Shown here: positions 11,557 to 12,906 of the stretch, piece by piece
Layout of the letters: the number at the start of each line of letters is the position of its first letter
Numbering within the stretch: position 1 is the stretch's first letter
Source: an uncultured Clostridia bacterium
GTDB taxonomy: Bacteria > Bacillota > Clostridia > Lachnospirales > Lachnospiraceae
Direction: 5' to 3'
Length of the DNA: 12,906 nucleotides
Assembly: GCA_946186175.1 (NCBI GenBank)
Contig: CAMHMG010000067.1
Location: 1-12,906, forward strand
The notes under the pieces: generated by a model
Seen by the model: the letters and a program-made list of their open reading frames with translations, nothing else
The model's database searches: none
Told to the model about the DNA's origin: nothing
Program-made: the position numbers and the translations under genes

Positions 11557-11585
11557 ATTATAAAAAAAATCCCAAATAAAGTCAA
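11557..11585 (-). promoter_or_regulatory. Sigma-A promoter of the HD-GYP gene
   Basis: Read leftward: TTGACT (complement of 11580-11585), 17-bp spacer, TATAAT (complement of 11557-11562). Near-consensus with ideal spacing; initiation is expected near 11550, about 30 nt before the ATG at 11519. Confidence 0.85.
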
Positions 11586-11592
11586 TGTATTC

Positions 11593-11621
11593 TTGACCTT
11601 ATAAATAATATGGGGTATCAT
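11593..11621 (+). promoter_or_regulatory. Sigma-A promoter of metK
   Basis: TTGACC at 11593-11598, 17-bp spacer, TATCAT at 11616-11621. Its -35 lies only 7 bp from the -35 of the divergent HD-GYP promoter, and the two form an inverted GTCAA/TTGAC pair. Initiation near 11628 leaves a metK leader of about 90 nt. Confidence 0.75.
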
Positions 11622-11662
11622 GAAACCGGTGATGATAATATCATTTCTAAGTGCTATCAATT

Positions 11663-11712
11663 ATATGTTTAGGAATGATGAGAATAACATATTTTTTAAT
11701 GATAAGGAGTAA
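11663..11712 (+). promoter_or_regulatory. metK leader: small ORF and weak hairpin with T-run
   Basis: ATATGTT at 11663-11669 pairs with AACATAT at 11686-11692 and a T-run continues to 11697, resembling a weak attenuator. The same stretch can be read as a 15-codon ORF starting at ATG 11665 (MFRNDENNIFFNDKE, TAA at 11710-11712), whose stop lies between the metK AAGGAG and its ATG. No ribosome binding site precedes this ORF. There is no methionine-rich coding and no recognisable SAM riboswitch. Confidence 0.25.
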
Positions 11713-11716
11713 GATG

Positions 11717-12904
11717 ATGGAGAAATTATTATTTACATCAGAATCTGTTACTGAGGGACATCCGGATAAGATATGTGATCAGATATCTGACGCCGTATTA
11801 GATGAGTTGATGAGACAGGATCCTAACAGCCGTGTGGCTTGTGAAACATCTATAACAACGGGACTTGTACTTGTTATGGGAGAGATTACCACTAATGCAT
11901 ATGTAGACATACAAAAGATAGTTAGGGAAACGATTAGAGAAATCGGTTATGATCATTCCGATTATGGTTTTGATTGTAATACATGCGGAGTGATCACTGC
12001 TATTGATGAGCAGAGTGCTGATATTGCAATGGGAGTAGACAAGGCATTAGAGGCTAAGGAAAACACAATGAGCGACGAGGATATTGAGGCAATAGGCGCA
12101 GGTGATCAGGGAATGATGTTCGGATTTGCATCTGATGAGACAGAAGAATATATGCCTTATCCTATCAGCCTTGCACATAAGCTTGCAAGGAGACTCACAG
12201 AAGTAAGGAAGAACGGAACACTTCCATATCTTCGCCCGGATGGAAAGACACAGGTATCTGTTGAATATGACGAAGAGGGCAAACCTGTAAGACTTGAGGC
12301 AGTGGTCCTTTCTACACAGCATGACGCTGATGTTTCGCAGGAACAGATTCACGAAGATATCAAGAGAGAGGTATTTGATGTGATTCTTCCTGAGGAGCTT
12401 GTAGATGATGATACTAAGTTCTTTATCAATCCAACCGGAAGATTTGTAATCGGAGGACCTAATGGTGATTCGGGACTTACGGGACGTAAGATCATTGTTG
12501 ATACCTACGGCGGATATGCCCGCCATGGCGGTGGAGCATTTTCAGGAAAGGATTGTACAAAGGTGGATCGTTCTGCAGCCTATGCAGCAAGATATGTAGC
12601 AAAGAATATAGTTGCAGCAGGTCTTGCAAAGAAATGTGAGATTCAGCTTTCATATGCTATAGGTGTTGCAAGACCTACATCTGTCAGAGTTGATACCTTC
12701 GGAACCGGTAAGGTTGATGAGAGAAAGCTGGTAGAGATAGTAAGAGAGAATTTTGATCTTCGTCCGGCAGGCATAATCAAGATGTTAGATCTTCGCAGAC
12801 CGATATATAAGCAGACAGCTGCTTATGGTCATTTTGGCAGACTTGATCTTGACCTTCCTTGGGAGAAACTCGATATGGTGGACAAGCTTAAGAGTTATCT
12901 GTAA
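11717..12904 (+). CDS. metK: S-adenosylmethionine synthetase
   Basis: A complete 395-residue methionine adenosyltransferase, making SAM from methionine and ATP with release of phosphate and diphosphate; a cytosolic homo-oligomer in known cases. Seen: FTSESVTEGHPDKICDQISD with the catalytic H15 and D17, the GAGDQGMMFG motif at 127-136, DTYGGYARHGGGAFSGKD (the P-loop-like GGGAFSGKD at 271-279) and KVDRSAAYAAR. The residue after GKD is Cys280, where many homologues have Pro. Start choice: AAGGAG at 11704-11709 is 7 nt before ATG 11717 and only 4 nt before the adjacent ATG 11714; the product from 11717, MEKLLFTSES, matches the family start. Frames starting further upstream, at 11651, are not supported. 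The stop lies two bases from the window end. Confidence 0.97.
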   Translation: MEKLLFTSESVTEGHPDKICDQISDAVLDELMRQDPNSRVACETSITTGLVLVMGEITTNAYVDIQKIVRETIREIGYDHSDYGFDCNTCGVITAIDEQSADIAMGVDKALEAKENTMSDEDIEAIGAGDQGMMFGFASDETEEYMPYPISLAHKLARRLTEVRKNGTLPYLRPDGKTQVSVEYDEEGKPVRLEAVVLSTQHDADVSQEQIHEDIKREVFDVILPEELVDDDTKFFINPTGRFVIGGPNGDSGLTGRKIIVDTYGGYARHGGGAFSGKDCTKVDRSAAYAARYVAKNIVAAGLAKKCEIQLSYAIGVARPTSVRVDTFGTGKVDERKLVEIVRENFDLRPAGIIKMLDLRRPIYKQTAAYGHFGRLDLDLPWEKLDMVDKLKSYL

Positions 12905-12906
12905 AT

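Noticed and set aside
11600..11716. SAM riboswitch upstream of metK
   Set aside because: The leader is too short and AT-rich, and no four-way junction pattern of conserved stems is visible.
12047..12526. 159-codon reverse-strand frame inside metK
   Set aside because: It lies wholly within a well-conserved metK coding region, with no family resemblance; it is a shadow of the real gene.

Overview
The window is AT-rich bacterial DNA and most probably comes from an endospore-forming Clostridia, with Lachnospiraceae the best fit. Three things support this: spoIIID and a sipL-type spore-coat gene are both present, the two-component pair is VanRS-like with a very large sensor ectodomain of a kind common in that family, and the ribosome binding sites are AGGAGG-like, with TTG or ATG starts. 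This placement comes from recalled family features, not from a search.

Layout, left to right. (i) 1-733: 3' part of a methyltransferase-like gene whose start lies outside the window. (ii) 734-886: a nested inverted-repeat element. (iii) 893-1516: thioredoxin (trxA) and then the mother-cell regulator SpoIIID, which has its own sigma-E-like promoter; a hairpin terminator is shared with the convergent gene. (iv) 1554-2246: a leftward DUF4234 membrane protein preceded by two copies of a 49-50 bp repeat, each supplying a leftward sigma-A-type promoter with a palindrome next to its -35 box. (v) 2288-2848: an orphan charged, coiled-coil protein. (vi) 2879-6563: a long hairpin, an OmpR-family response regulator, a possible 17-residue upstream peptide, and a 905-residue sensor kinase. 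(vii) 6667-8349: sppA and an overlapping RDD-family membrane gene, closed by an intrinsic terminator. (viii) 8350-8870: two short membrane-peptide ORFs, hairpins, and a sigma-E-like promoter. (ix) 8871-10421: sipL. (x) 10422-11519: a convergent HD-GYP c-di-GMP phosphodiesterase whose stop codon abuts that of sipL. (xi) 11557-12904: back-to-back divergent sigma-A promoters, then metK, complete to the window end.

Functionally the window combines housekeeping genes (trxA, metK), membrane quality control (sppA with an RDD protein), signalling (response regulator/kinase, HD-GYP) and a sporulation layer. Both spoIIID and sipL carry CATAnnnT-type -10 elements 14 bp downstream of an ATA-containing -35, which fits co-expression in the mother cell under sigma-E.

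I see no tRNA or rRNA gene, CRISPR array, transposase or prophage gene. No coherent new multi-gene system is evident. The most distinctive signals are regulatory: the duplicated promoter/operator repeat, the nested inverted repeat before trxA, the in-frame upstream peptide before the kinase, and the zero-gap convergent sipL/HD-GYP pair.
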